64,000 bases of DNA from Porticoccaceae bacterium LTM1 (GTDB lineage: Bacteria > Pseudomonadota > Gammaproteobacteria > Pseudomonadales > Porticoccaceae), in NCBI GenBank assembly GCA_030252795.1, contig CP127080.1, positions 2,497,501-2,561,500 of the forward strand, written 5' to 3'. The position numbers were made by a program, and so were the translations under genes. The notes beneath the pieces are model-generated. The model saw nothing but the letters and a program-made list of their open reading frames with translations, searched no databases and was not told the origin of the DNA. Below, piece by piece: positions 38,622 through 46,167 of this stretch (positions are counted from its first letter, which is position 1; each line of letters starts with the position of its first letter).

Positions 38622-39101
38622 ATGGCAAAGAAATCCAACAAACCCAAACAAACCTCTAGCACCATCGCTCTTAATCGCCGGGCCCGCCACGAGTACCATC
38701 TGACGGACAAGTTTGAAGCCGGCATCTCCCTGCAGGGCTGGGAGGTAAAAAGCATGCGTGCCGGAAAGGTGCAGTTAACCGATACCTATGTGCTGTTGCA
38801 AAACGGCGAAGCCTGGTTGATCGGGGCTAACGTCACGCCGTTAAAAACCGCCTCCACTCATTTTGTCACCGAGCCGGATCGCACCCGCAAGCTGCTGCTT
38901 AACCGCAAAGAGCTGGACAAGTTGACCCAGGCTGTTCAGCAAAAGGGCTACACCTGTGTGGCGACTGCTCTGTACTGGAAGCAGCATTTGGTGAAGTGTG
39001 AAATTGCCCTGGCCAAAGGTAAGGCTGATCACGACAAACGGGAAACCGAAAAGAACCGTGACTGGGACCGCCAGAAACAGCGCCTGATGCGAGAGCATTA
39101 A
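38622..39101 (+). CDS. smpB: SsrA-binding protein SmpB
   Basis: Partner of tmRNA in rescue of stalled ribosomes. The 159-residue product begins [20 protein letters not shown] and has [20 protein letters not shown]-type core sequence, [11 protein letters not shown] and the basic C-terminal tail [20 protein letters not shown]. No tmRNA (ssrA) gene, which often lies nearby, was seen in the flanking sequence. Divergent from the symporter gene. Confidence 0.98.
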   Translation: MAKKSNKPKQTSSTIALNRRARHEYHLTDKFEAGISLQGWEVKSMRAGKVQLTDTYVLLQNGEAWLIGANVTPLKTASTHFVTEPDRTRKLLLNRKELDKLTQAVQQKGYTCVATALYWKQHLVKCEIALAKGKADHDKRETEKNRDWDRQKQRLMREH

Positions 39102-39120
39102 GCGCTGAAGCCGCTGTAAT

Positions 39121-41268
39121 TTACTTTTTAAAACCACCTTCCAGTAGCTTCGCGAACTCACTGGCCTTCATAGGGCGCCCCAGAAGATAACCCTGGCCCA
39201 GGCGACATCCATAACCGCGCAAAATCTGCTTCTGCATCTCAGACTCAACACCTTCTGCAACCACCCCCAGGCCAAAGGCATTTGCAAGGGCAATAATCGC
39301 CTGGGTAAGTGTGCGGTTTTCCTGAGCGTGCTCCAGATCTGACACAAAAGTACGGTCAATTTTTACACCGTCCACCGGATAGCTCTTGAGGTGACTGAGT
39401 GCGGAATAACCGGTCCCGAAATCATCCAGCCAAATTTGTATACCCATGGATTTAATCTTCTCCAGGGTCTGGCAGGCAGTTCGCTCATCTTTCAGAAGAT
39501 AGGTTTCAGTAATTTCCAGACGCAGGTTACTTACGCTTTCACCCAACACAGGCAAGACGACCTGCAGGTCCTGCATCAGAGTTTCACGCAGAAGCTGGGC
39601 TACCGAAACGTTGACACTCAGGTAAAAACCCGGATCTTGTTTATTCCACAACGACAGTTGCTGTGAAGCCTGCTGCAATACCCATGCGCCTATGTCGTGA
39701 ATCAAATCCCTCTCTTCAGCGATAGGAATAAATTCAGACGGGCTGATATAACCTCTCGTCGGATGATTCCAACGCAGTAACGCCTCCGCACCCACCAGCT
39801 CATTACTGACCAGGTTGAATTGCGGCTGGTACCACAATTCCAATTCTGCTTTTTCCAACACATGATTTAGATCAGTAAACATCTGGTGCTTGTAATGCGC
39901 CTCGCGATCCATCTCTTTGGAAAAATAGTGGTAGTCGTTTTTACCTGCCGCTTTTGCACTGTACATAGCCATATCTGCATTGCGCATCAGGGTTTCACTG
40001 TCAGTGCCATTTTCAGGAAAAGTAGCAATCCCGATACTTGTCCCAATGATTATCTCTCGATCATTAACCATCAGAGGCTGGGCGACAGTTTCGAGAATTC
40101 GCTCGGCTACAACGGCTGCATCTATAGGGCTGGTCAGGTTTTTCAACAGAACCACAAACTCGTCACCGCCTACTCGCGACATCAGCTGCTCGTCCTGCCT
40201 TTCACTTTCGTTAATCACATGATCTTCATCGCGAATACTGCTGCTGATCCGCATGGCAACGTTACGAATCACATCGTCCCCAACATTATGCCCCTGGGAG
40301 TCATTGACCAATTTGAAATTATCCAGGTCGATAAACAGCACTGCGAAAACATCCTGGCGACGCCGCCCCTGCATGACGGTTTCGTCCAGGATCTCCCGAA
40401 AATAACGTCGATTGGGCAGCTCGGTAAGGCTGTCGTGATAAGCCAGAAAGTGAATTTCTTCAGTGCGCTGATTGAGCCTATTCGCCATATTGTTTAACGC
40501 TTTGGCAAGCTCGCCAATTTCATCGCGTCGATGAATATTGGTGGACAAGTTGAATTCACCTTCACCAATTTTATGGGCGAATTGCACCAACTCCTGAATA
40601 GGTTGATTAAGCCGTCTGGCAACGAAATTAGCAAATAAAGCACCTATAAGTACAAACAATGACGTGATCAAAAAAGCATTGGACAACAACTGGCTTTGTG
40701 TACGGGTCTCCTGCTTGATACTGGCTTGTTTCAAGGCTTCAATTTCTTTCATTACAGTTGCTGAGCTCATACTCAATAACACACCGCCAATCACCGACTC
40801 ATCGATAGCCACCGGCGAGAGAAACATCATTGTTTTATCATCCCCCAGGAAGAGCGATTCTCCCTGAAGGACTGAAGCCAGTTCATTTTCAGTAAGTGGT
40901 GCAGGTAAACCCACCCCCCTGTTGTCTCCCTCACCGCCGTAGATAACTTTGCCATTGTTATCGAATAAAATAACACTCGACACATCCGGGTGCGCCAAAG
41001 CAACTTTCAGCAAACTCTCAATTGTGTCCATCTCAAAGTAGTAGAGAGGGTTGATCAGGTTGTGGGCCAATTGCTCGGAAAGGTTACTACCCTGTACACA
41101 CATATACTCAAGCAGTTCTTGGGAAAAAACCTTCTCCTGCTGTCGCGCCAAGGCATCAGATGAGCGTTTAAAGTGCACCAGCAATGTAGTACTGAGAACA
41201 AGTGCCGTACTGATTACAAATACCAGGATAATCGTGGTATAGCGCCGCTGCATGTTGAATCGAATCAC
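39121..41268 (-). CDS. Membrane GGDEF/EAL c-di-GMP enzyme with HAMP and periplasmic domain
   Basis: The 715-residue product has a membrane segment (about 12-32), a periplasmic sensor domain (about 35-195), a second segment (about 197-218), HAMP (about 218-270), GGDEF (motif GGDEF at 367-371) and EAL (motif EALLRW at 495-500, with DDFGTGYSAL later). Both motifs are intact, so cyclase and phosphodiesterase activity are both possible. The spacing between RDED (346-349) and GGDEF is 17 residues rather than about 5, so the inhibitory I-site region carries an insertion. The GTG start overlaps the stop of the PhnD-like gene by 4 bases, which indicates a sensory pair. Confidence 0.95.
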   Translation of the reverse strand: MIRFNMQRRYTTIILVFVISTALVLSTTLLVHFKRSSDALARQQEKVFSQELLEYMCVQGSNLSEQLAHNLINPLYYFEMDTIESLLKVALAHPDVSSVILFDNNGKVIYGGEGDNRGVGLPAPLTENELASVLQGESLFLGDDKTMMFLSPVAIDESVIGGVLLSMSSATVMKEIEALKQASIKQETRTQSQLLSNAFLITSLFVLIGALFANFVARRLNQPIQELVQFAHKIGEGEFNLSTNIHRRDEIGELAKALNNMANRLNQRTEEIHFLAYHDSLTELPNRRYFREILDETVMQGRRRQDVFAVLFIDLDNFKLVNDSQGHNVGDDVIRNVAMRISSSIRDEDHVINESERQDEQLMSRVGGDEFVVLLKNLTSPIDAAVVAERILETVAQPLMVNDREIIIGTSIGIATFPENGTDSETLMRNADMAMYSAKAAGKNDYHYFSKEMDREAHYKHQMFTDLNHVLEKAELELWYQPQFNLVSNELVGAEALLRWNHPTRGYISPSEFIPIAEERDLIHDIGAWVLQQASQQLSLWNKQDPGFYLSVNVSVAQLLRETLMQDLQVVLPVLGESVSNLRLEITETYLLKDERTACQTLEKIKSMGIQIWLDDFGTGYSALSHLKSYPVDGVKIDRTFVSDLEHAQENRTLTQAIIALANAFGLGVVAEGVESEMQKQILRGYGCRLGQGYLLGRPMKASEFAKLLEGGFKK

Positions 41269-42272
41269 AATCCACTCCCGGTCATCGATACACCCAAAGA
41301 TTGCAATTCCTTCAAAGCCTTGCGGTCAAGTTCGGTAATTTCTTCAAATTTAGTGGTACGTTGATAAGCTTTCAGTGCCTCAACAGCCGCAGGGTCATTG
41401 GGCATATTCAACAGAATTCGGGAAAGCCGTGATTTGACCTTTTCCGGGAGCCCGGGACGTACGATTTCAAAAGCTCTGGGAACCGGGTCGGATTGGTAAA
41501 TGACTCGAAAGCTTTCTTTTTGATGAGGCAGGATATGATCCGGTTTCTCAAAATCAAGATTGCTGATACAACCAGCATCAACCCAGTTACTTTCTACCCA
41601 GGCAGCGGTATTTTGTTCGGCCTGGCTGAATACAAATCCAGTGAAAGGGTGGCTTGCTACTTCACGCGGTGACTCAAGTTCCTGCAATTTCAATCCCGCT
41701 TTTTGCAAAGCGTAACGGGGCAACAGATAAGCACTTGTAGAACCGCGATCTTCAAAAGCGACCACCTTACCCTTCAGGTCTTCCAGGGAATAAATGTCAC
41801 TGTCCTTATGCACCACAATCAGGCTGTGATATTCCCTCACACCTTTTTTCCATTTCAAAAGCAGCAACTCTGCTCCTGCTTCCTTTTCAAACTTGAGCGC
41901 ACTAAAAGGTGTATCAGTCACCAGATCGACCTGATTATTTTTGAGCATGGCAGTCATGCCATCGACACTCTTTGCCAGACGCACTTCCACCCGTTCGTAA
42001 CCCAACTCTTTTAAATGAGGAAGCAGATATTGAGCCATCACCATCAGGCGCGGGTAGTGTTTCTTGGGGTTGTGAGTGACCTTTCCAATAATGAAAGTCG
42101 TGGAACGATTTTCTGGTGTAACAACCCTGGAACCAGGTTCAGCCTGTGTTTGTGAACAAAAGAGTAACGTGACACACATAAACAGGGAGACACAGAAACA
42201 CACAAACGAGCCACTGCGATGGCGTATGTCAGTTAGCCTTGCATCGGGAAGTACGCGGTTAAATACCGTCAT
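41265..42272 (-). CDS. PhnD-like periplasmic substrate-binding protein
   Basis: Phosphate/phosphite/phosphonate-type binding protein. The start at 42272 (MTVFNRVLPDARLTDIRHRS) is chosen to keep the signal peptide (hydrophobic FVCFCVSLFMCVTLLFC, cleavage near QAEP); it is not supported by a clear ribosome site, and the frame is open to 42449. The 335-residue product has IIGKVTHNPKKHYPRLMVMA, LKNNQVDLVTDTPFSALKFE and FEDRGSTSAYLLPRYALQ, the PhnD family features. There is no ABC permease or ATPase next to it; its stop overlaps the GGDEF/EAL start. It probably acts as a periplasmic ligand sensor for that enzyme rather than in transport. Confidence 0.88.
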   Translation of the reverse strand: MTVFNRVLPDARLTDIRHRSGSFVCFCVSLFMCVTLLFCSQTQAEPGSRVVTPENRSTTFIIGKVTHNPKKHYPRLMVMAQYLLPHLKELGYERVEVRLAKSVDGMTAMLKNNQVDLVTDTPFSALKFEKEAGAELLLLKWKKGVREYHSLIVVHKDSDIYSLEDLKGKVVAFEDRGSTSAYLLPRYALQKAGLKLQELESPREVASHPFTGFVFSQAEQNTAAWVESNWVDAGCISNLDFEKPDHILPHQKESFRVIYQSDPVPRAFEIVRPGLPEKVKSRLSRILLNMPNDPAAVEALKAYQRTTKFEEITELDRKALKELQSLGVSMTGSGL

Positions 42273-42453
42273 AATGAAATTGTGGTTATAGTCTCTGATT
42301 ACTGCGTAGCAGCTTCTTATAATTGTTGTAACTTTGACTGATCCCCCTGACAGCCCAAAGTCGCATTTGTCCGGCCATTTTACACAATCAAGATAACCAC
42401 GGTAAAAAAATCTCCCTGCCGTTGCCCTGAAGCCTTCATATGCATACAATTCA

Positions 42454-42476
42454 AAAGTGTTATGTTATTACATTAC
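42454..42476 (+). promoter_or_regulatory. Zur-box-like site upstream of the zrgA-like gene
   Basis: A 23-bp site beginning AAAGTGTTATGTTATTACAT matches the gammaproteobacterial Zur consensus (GAAATGTTATANTATAACAT with TTC) at 18 of 22 defined positions. It lies 31 bases upstream of the ATG, over the expected core promoter. Confidence 0.75.
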
Positions 42477-42506
42477 TAGATTTCTAACAGCTAAAGGTAA
42501 AGCACG

Positions 42507-43079
42507 ATGAAACTCCTCTCCCTGACTGCCGGGTGTCTGTTAACTACAGCCTCCTTTGCAGGTGAGCCACACTCCCTGGACGACAGCCATCATCACGAAG
42601 CCCACGCTCATGTCCACGGCGAAGCCGCCCTCACCCTGGTGTTGGAGGATGGCGAACTGCATATTCAGCTCTACTCACCGGCTTACAACATTACCGGTTT
42701 TGAGCACGAGCCCACTGATGAGGGAGAGCGAGCCACCGTCAATATTGCCGCCCACCGCTTGAGACAGCTGGACACCTTGATCGAATTGCCTAAAGACGCT
42801 AACTGCCAGCTGAACTCGGTGAAAGTGAATTCCAGCCTGCTGGAAGACGATCATGCTGGCCACAACCATGATCATGACGACCTGGATAAAAGCGCCCACC
42901 ATGCCGACTTTTATGTGGATTATGAATTGAGCTGTAAAGACACCAGCAAACTCAACGGTATTACCGTCAAGATGTTCAAGCAATTTCGCGCGGTAGAAAA
43001 GACCAAAGTGGAATGGGTAATTGAGGGTAAGCAGGGAGCAGCAGTTACTACCCCAGAGTCTGCGAAAGTCAATTTCTAA
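42507..43079 (+). CDS. zrgA: ZrgA-like zinc-uptake protein (DUF2796)
   Basis: The 190-residue product has a signal peptide (MKLLSLTAGCLLTTASFA) and two His-rich stretches: DSHHHEAHAHVHGE (about residues 25-38) and DDHAGHNHDHDD (about 113-125). HVHGEAALTLVLEDGELHIQ, then SPAYNITGFEHEP, are DUF2796 features. It matches ZrgA, the periplasmic component of the ZrgABCDE zinc system described in Vibrio cholerae. A Zur-like box precedes it. The DUF3299 gene and ABC genes follow, although DUF3299 is on the opposite strand, so the locus is split into two zinc-controlled units. Confidence 0.9.
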   Translation: MKLLSLTAGCLLTTASFAGEPHSLDDSHHHEAHAHVHGEAALTLVLEDGELHIQLYSPAYNITGFEHEPTDEGERATVNIAAHRLRQLDTLIELPKDANCQLNSVKVNSSLLEDDHAGHNHDHDDLDKSAHHADFYVDYELSCKDTSKLNGITVKMFKQFRAVEKTKVEWVIEGKQGAAVTTPESAKVNF

Positions 43080-43150
43080 GTAACTTTAAGAGCTGCCACA
43101 TTCAGTAATAAATTCATCACCAAGATAGTAGCTGTACCACTATATTTGCA

Positions 43151-43260
43151 GGACTGGCTCGGCCAGGGGTTGCAGTGACCGTGGCCAGCAAGGATGCTGG
43201 CCTCGAGTCCCCACGGATGGGTCTACGACGTGTCACTGCAGCCCCTGGCCGATCCAGTCC
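43151..43260. repeat. GGATG-core hairpin element, copy B
   Basis: Arms 43151-43179 and 43232-43260 are complementary at 27 of 29 positions (left arm begins GGACTGGCTCGGCCAGGGG). The core holds GGCCAGC-aaggat-GCTGGCC, CTCGAG and CACGGATGGG. It lacks about 16 bases of the ACTC...GAGT part present in copies A and C. It lies between the convergent zrgA-like and DUF3299 genes. Confidence 0.85.
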
Positions 43261-43292
43261 CGGCACCGAGCTCCAGTGAACAACTTTCTGAA

Positions 43293-43985
43293 CTACATCT
43301 CTTCCTTGTAAAGCTCCACTGAACTTGCTTCCAGCGTATAGGCGGCAAACCCCATGTCGTTCATCTTGCCTTTGGTCATCAGCTTGCCGGTTACCCAAAA
43401 CGGGTCGTAAATAGAATCCAGCACAATACCCACCTCCATGGTGACATAGATCAGCTGGTTCGGTGGCGGAGGTGGTACGTGAATGCAGGCGCCAAAATAG
43501 GGCACCAGAAAAAACTCCGTCACCACCATATCGTCGTTAAACTCCAGTGGCACAATAAATCCGGATATTTTTACCTCGGTGTTATTCAGCTCGGCAACAG
43601 TCTTGGTGGATGTCAGCACCTCTCGCCACATCTGTTTAGCCTTCTGAGTATCCACATCAGATCCATCCATTGCACTGCCCTGGCTATCCAGAGGGTTACC
43701 CAGGCTCAGCGAACTGCCTGAGTCCAGAGGATTGCCTTGATCCAATGAGTTACCAGAATCCAGCATATCGTCAGATTTGATGAAATCGAGGCTATTGAGG
43801 CTCATTTCACCCGGCGCTAATTCAATCTCTTCACCAAGGTGTTCAATCTCAGGCAGCGCCGCCATTTTTTGGCGATCTTCCTTGGTGAGAAGATCCATCC
43901 AGTCCAGAACTCTTGGTTCCTTTTTCTCTGCCTGTACAAATCCTGCAAACATCAGCAGGGATATAGCTATTAAGACCTGTTTCAC
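43293..43985 (-). CDS. DUF3299 periplasmic protein of the zinc locus
   Basis: The 230-residue product has a signal peptide (MKQVLIAISLLMFAGFVQA) and the DUF3299 domain at the C-terminus (about 120-230: VKISGFIVPLEF, then FLVPYFGACIHVPPPPPNQ, where the Cys-His-Pro motif is typical). Proteins of this domain accompany ZrgA-type zinc systems; I believe ZrgD or ZrgE belongs here but could not check. Between domain and signal lies an unusual run of five six-residue units (about residues 76-105: LDSGNS, LDQGNP, LDSGSS, LSLGNP, LDSQGS). Divergent from the ABC genes across a Zur-like box. Confidence 0.85.
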   Translation of the reverse strand: MKQVLIAISLLMFAGFVQAEKKEPRVLDWMDLLTKEDRQKMAALPEIEHLGEEIELAPGEMSLNSLDFIKSDDMLDSGNSLDQGNPLDSGSSLSLGNPLDSQGSAMDGSDVDTQKAKQMWREVLTSTKTVAELNNTEVKISGFIVPLEFNDDMVVTEFFLVPYFGACIHVPPPPPNQLIYVTMEVGIVLDSIYDPFWVTGKLMTKGKMNDMGFAAYTLEASSVELYKEEM

Positions 43986-44033
43986 ACTTATCTCTCCAAA
44001 TTGGCGACTCTGGCCTGGAAGTTATTGCCCACA

Positions 44034-44056
44034 GAAGTGTTATATTATTGCATTCC
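44034..44056. promoter_or_regulatory. Zur-box-like site between DUF3299 and the ABC genes
   Basis: A 23-bp site beginning GAAGTGTTATATTATTGCAT matches the Zur consensus at 18 of 22 defined positions. It shares GTGTTATNTTATT with the site at 42454. Its position could control both divergent units. Confidence 0.75.
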
Positions 44057-44093
44057 AAATCATCTATACAGAACTATCCATACAGAGGGAATG

Positions 44094-44789
44094 ATGACGG
44101 AATCACCACAACCCGCTATTCAGATCACAAATCTGCAATTTGGTTGGCATTCTGCACAACCGCTTTTGACCATTCCCGAGTTCTCCATCAACCGCGGCGA
44201 ACACCTGTTTCTGTACGGGCCATCTGGTTCAGGTAAAACCACCCTGCTGAACCTTCTGGCTGGCGTGATTTGCCCTCAACAGGGCTCCCTGAAAGTGCTT
44301 GGTACCGAGTTCACCAAACTCAGCGCCCACAAGCGGGATCGTTTTCGTGCTCTGCATATCGGGGTTATCTTTCAGCAGTTCAACCTGATTCCCTATCTCA
44401 GCGTCCTCGACAACGTGTTATTGACTGGTCATTTTGCACGAATCAAAGACCGCAACGCGTTGCAATCACGTGCGGTTGAGTTGCTATTATCTCTTGGCCT
44501 GAAGGAAGAGTTGCACCACCGAAAGGCCACCTCGTTGAGCGTTGGACAACAACAACGCGTTGCGGTTGCCCGGGCACTGGTCTGCCAGCCGGAACTATTG
44601 ATTGCCGATGAACCCACATCCGCACTGGACAGTGACAACCGCGATGGCTTTCTGGATTTACTGTTCAACGCTGCCGATCAGTGCAACAGCACCGTTGTGT
44701 TTGTCAGCCACGATCGTGCGCTGCAGGAACGATTTACCCGCACGGTGGATATTCGTTCGTTAAATGGAGGCCAGTCCGATGCTGCTTAA
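44094..44789 (+). CDS. ABC transporter ATP-binding protein of the zinc locus (ZrgB-like)
   Basis: The 231-residue product has Walker A GPSGSGKTT (42-50), the signature SLSVGQQQRVAVARAL (about 140-155) and Walker B LLIADEPTSALD. This is the LolD/MacB-like subgroup that pairs with FtsX-type permeases. The start at 44094 is preferred over the ATG three bases upstream because GAGG then lies five bases away. Its 3' end overlaps the permease gene. The nearby Zur box and ZrgA-like partner point to zinc handling, but LolD-type subunits more often serve lipoprotein or efflux systems, so the transport direction is not certain. Confidence 0.88.
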   Translation: MTESPQPAIQITNLQFGWHSAQPLLTIPEFSINRGEHLFLYGPSGSGKTTLLNLLAGVICPQQGSLKVLGTEFTKLSAHKRDRFRALHIGVIFQQFNLIPYLSVLDNVLLTGHFARIKDRNALQSRAVELLLSLGLKEELHHRKATSLSVGQQQRVAVARALVCQPELLIADEPTSALDSDNRDGFLDLLFNAADQCNSTVVFVSHDRALQERFTRTVDIRSLNGGQSDAA

Positions 44790-46035
44790 ACTTGCCCGTC
44801 AGAGCCTCTGGAACCGACGTTCAACTGCCCTGCTTACCGTGATCTCATTGACCATCAGTATCGCCCTGCTGTTGGGCATCGATCACTTGCGCCGCGAAGC
44901 CAAGCAGAGCTTTACCAGCACCCTGTCCGGTACCGACCTGATTATCGGCGCGCGCAGCGGCTCCACTAACCTGCTGCTCTACTCGGTGTTTCGCATCGGC
45001 AATGCAACCAACAACATCAGCTGGGACAGTTACCAGGCCATTGATACCCACTCTCTGGTGGAGTGGACTATTCCGCTGTCGCTGGGCGACTCGCATCGCG
45101 GATTTCGCGTACTGGGTACCAACGACAGCTACTTTGAACACTACCGCTACGGTAAAAAACAGACACTGGAGTTCCTGCAGGGCAAACCTTTTAACGGTGT
45201 TTACGAAGCTGTAATCGGCTCACAAGTGGCTCGCAAACTGGGCTATCAGGTCGGCGAGGAGATCATTGTCTCTCACGGCATTGGTGAAACCGATTTTGCC
45301 AAACACGATGACAAACCGTTCACCATCGTGGGTATCCTCAGACCAACCGGCACACCGGTCGACCAGACCGTGCATGTGTCACTGGCAGGAATCGAGGCGA
45401 TTCACGTCGACTGGCAAACCGGAACGCGAATTCCTGGACAGGAGATCAGTGCCGAAGAGGCGCTTGAACACGACCTTCAACCCAAAAACATCACTGCTTG
45501 CCTGGTGGGTCTTAACTCGAAGATGGCAACCTTCAATATGCAGCGCAAAATCAATACCTACGGGGGCGAGGCGCTGATGGCTATTCTACCGGGCGTGGCG
45601 TTATCCGAGCTGTGGCAGATGCTGGGTATGGTGGAAAACACTCTGCTGGTGATCTCGTTCCTGGTACTGCTGGCCACGCTGGTAGGTATGATGACCACCC
45701 TGCTCGCTTCCATGAAAGAGCGACAACGGGAGATGGCCATTTTGCGCGCCATGGGCGCCCACGCCAGCTATCTATTTATTCTGGTAGAAATGGAGATCAT
45801 TCTGCTGGCTGCATTGGGTGTGGCTGGAGGATTTGGTCTTCTCAGCTCGGCACTGGCAATCAGTCAGCCATGGTTGGCCAGTGAATTCGGGTTGTTCTTG
45901 TCTATCAATCCCATTGGCAAAGATACATTGAGTATCGCCGGGGGGATTATCGGGTTGGCCGCGGTGCTTGGCGTGATTCCGGCATTGGCAGCTTACCGAA
46001 AAGCGTTGTCGGAAGGATTGGTGGCGAAGACTTAA
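44779..46035 (+). CDS. FtsX/MacB-type ABC permease of the zinc locus (ZrgC-like)
   Basis: The 418-residue product has an N-terminal membrane segment (about 15-35), a large periplasmic MacB-type domain (about 40-270) and three C-terminal segments with METEILL-like helices (from VENTLLVISFLVLLATLVGM). The ATG at 44779 has GGAGG eight bases upstream; an earlier ATG at 44764 overlaps that ribosome site. It overlaps the ATPase gene, so the two are made together. Confidence 0.9.
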   Translation: MLLKLARQSLWNRRSTALLTVISLTISIALLLGIDHLRREAKQSFTSTLSGTDLIIGARSGSTNLLLYSVFRIGNATNNISWDSYQAIDTHSLVEWTIPLSLGDSHRGFRVLGTNDSYFEHYRYGKKQTLEFLQGKPFNGVYEAVIGSQVARKLGYQVGEEIIVSHGIGETDFAKHDDKPFTIVGILRPTGTPVDQTVHVSLAGIEAIHVDWQTGTRIPGQEISAEEALEHDLQPKNITACLVGLNSKMATFNMQRKINTYGGEALMAILPGVALSELWQMLGMVENTLLVISFLVLLATLVGMMTTLLASMKERQREMAILRAMGAHASYLFILVEMEIILLAALGVAGGFGLLSSALAISQPWLASEFGLFLSINPIGKDTLSIAGGIIGLAAVLGVIPALAAYRKALSEGLVAKT

Positions 46036-46052
46036 TATCGATTATTGGAAAA

Positions 46053-46108
46053 GTAGGGTGCGCCGTGCGCACCGCATGTTCTGAAACGGTGCGCACGGCG
46101 CACCCTAC
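46053..46108. repeat. Perfect 21-bp inverted repeat
   Basis: GTAGGGTGCGCCGTGCGCAC with one more C at 46053-46073 faces its exact complement at 46088-46108 across 14 bases. It lies between convergent genes. Similar GTAGGGTGCGC palindromes are dispersed in many bacterial genomes. Confidence 0.8.
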
Positions 46109-46115
46109 ACAACAA

Positions 46116-46154
46116 GATCCTTCGCTGCGCTCAGGATGACTGCGCAGCGAAGGG
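46116..46154. repeat. Second palindrome, CTCAGGATGAC type
   Basis: CCTTCGCTGCGC (46119-46130) faces GCGCAGCGAAGG (46143-46154) around the CTCAGGATGAC unit shared with 32430-32454. It may form the terminator of the convergent pair; no T-run is visible. Confidence 0.6.
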
Positions 46155-46167
46155 TCTCTCACCCAAA

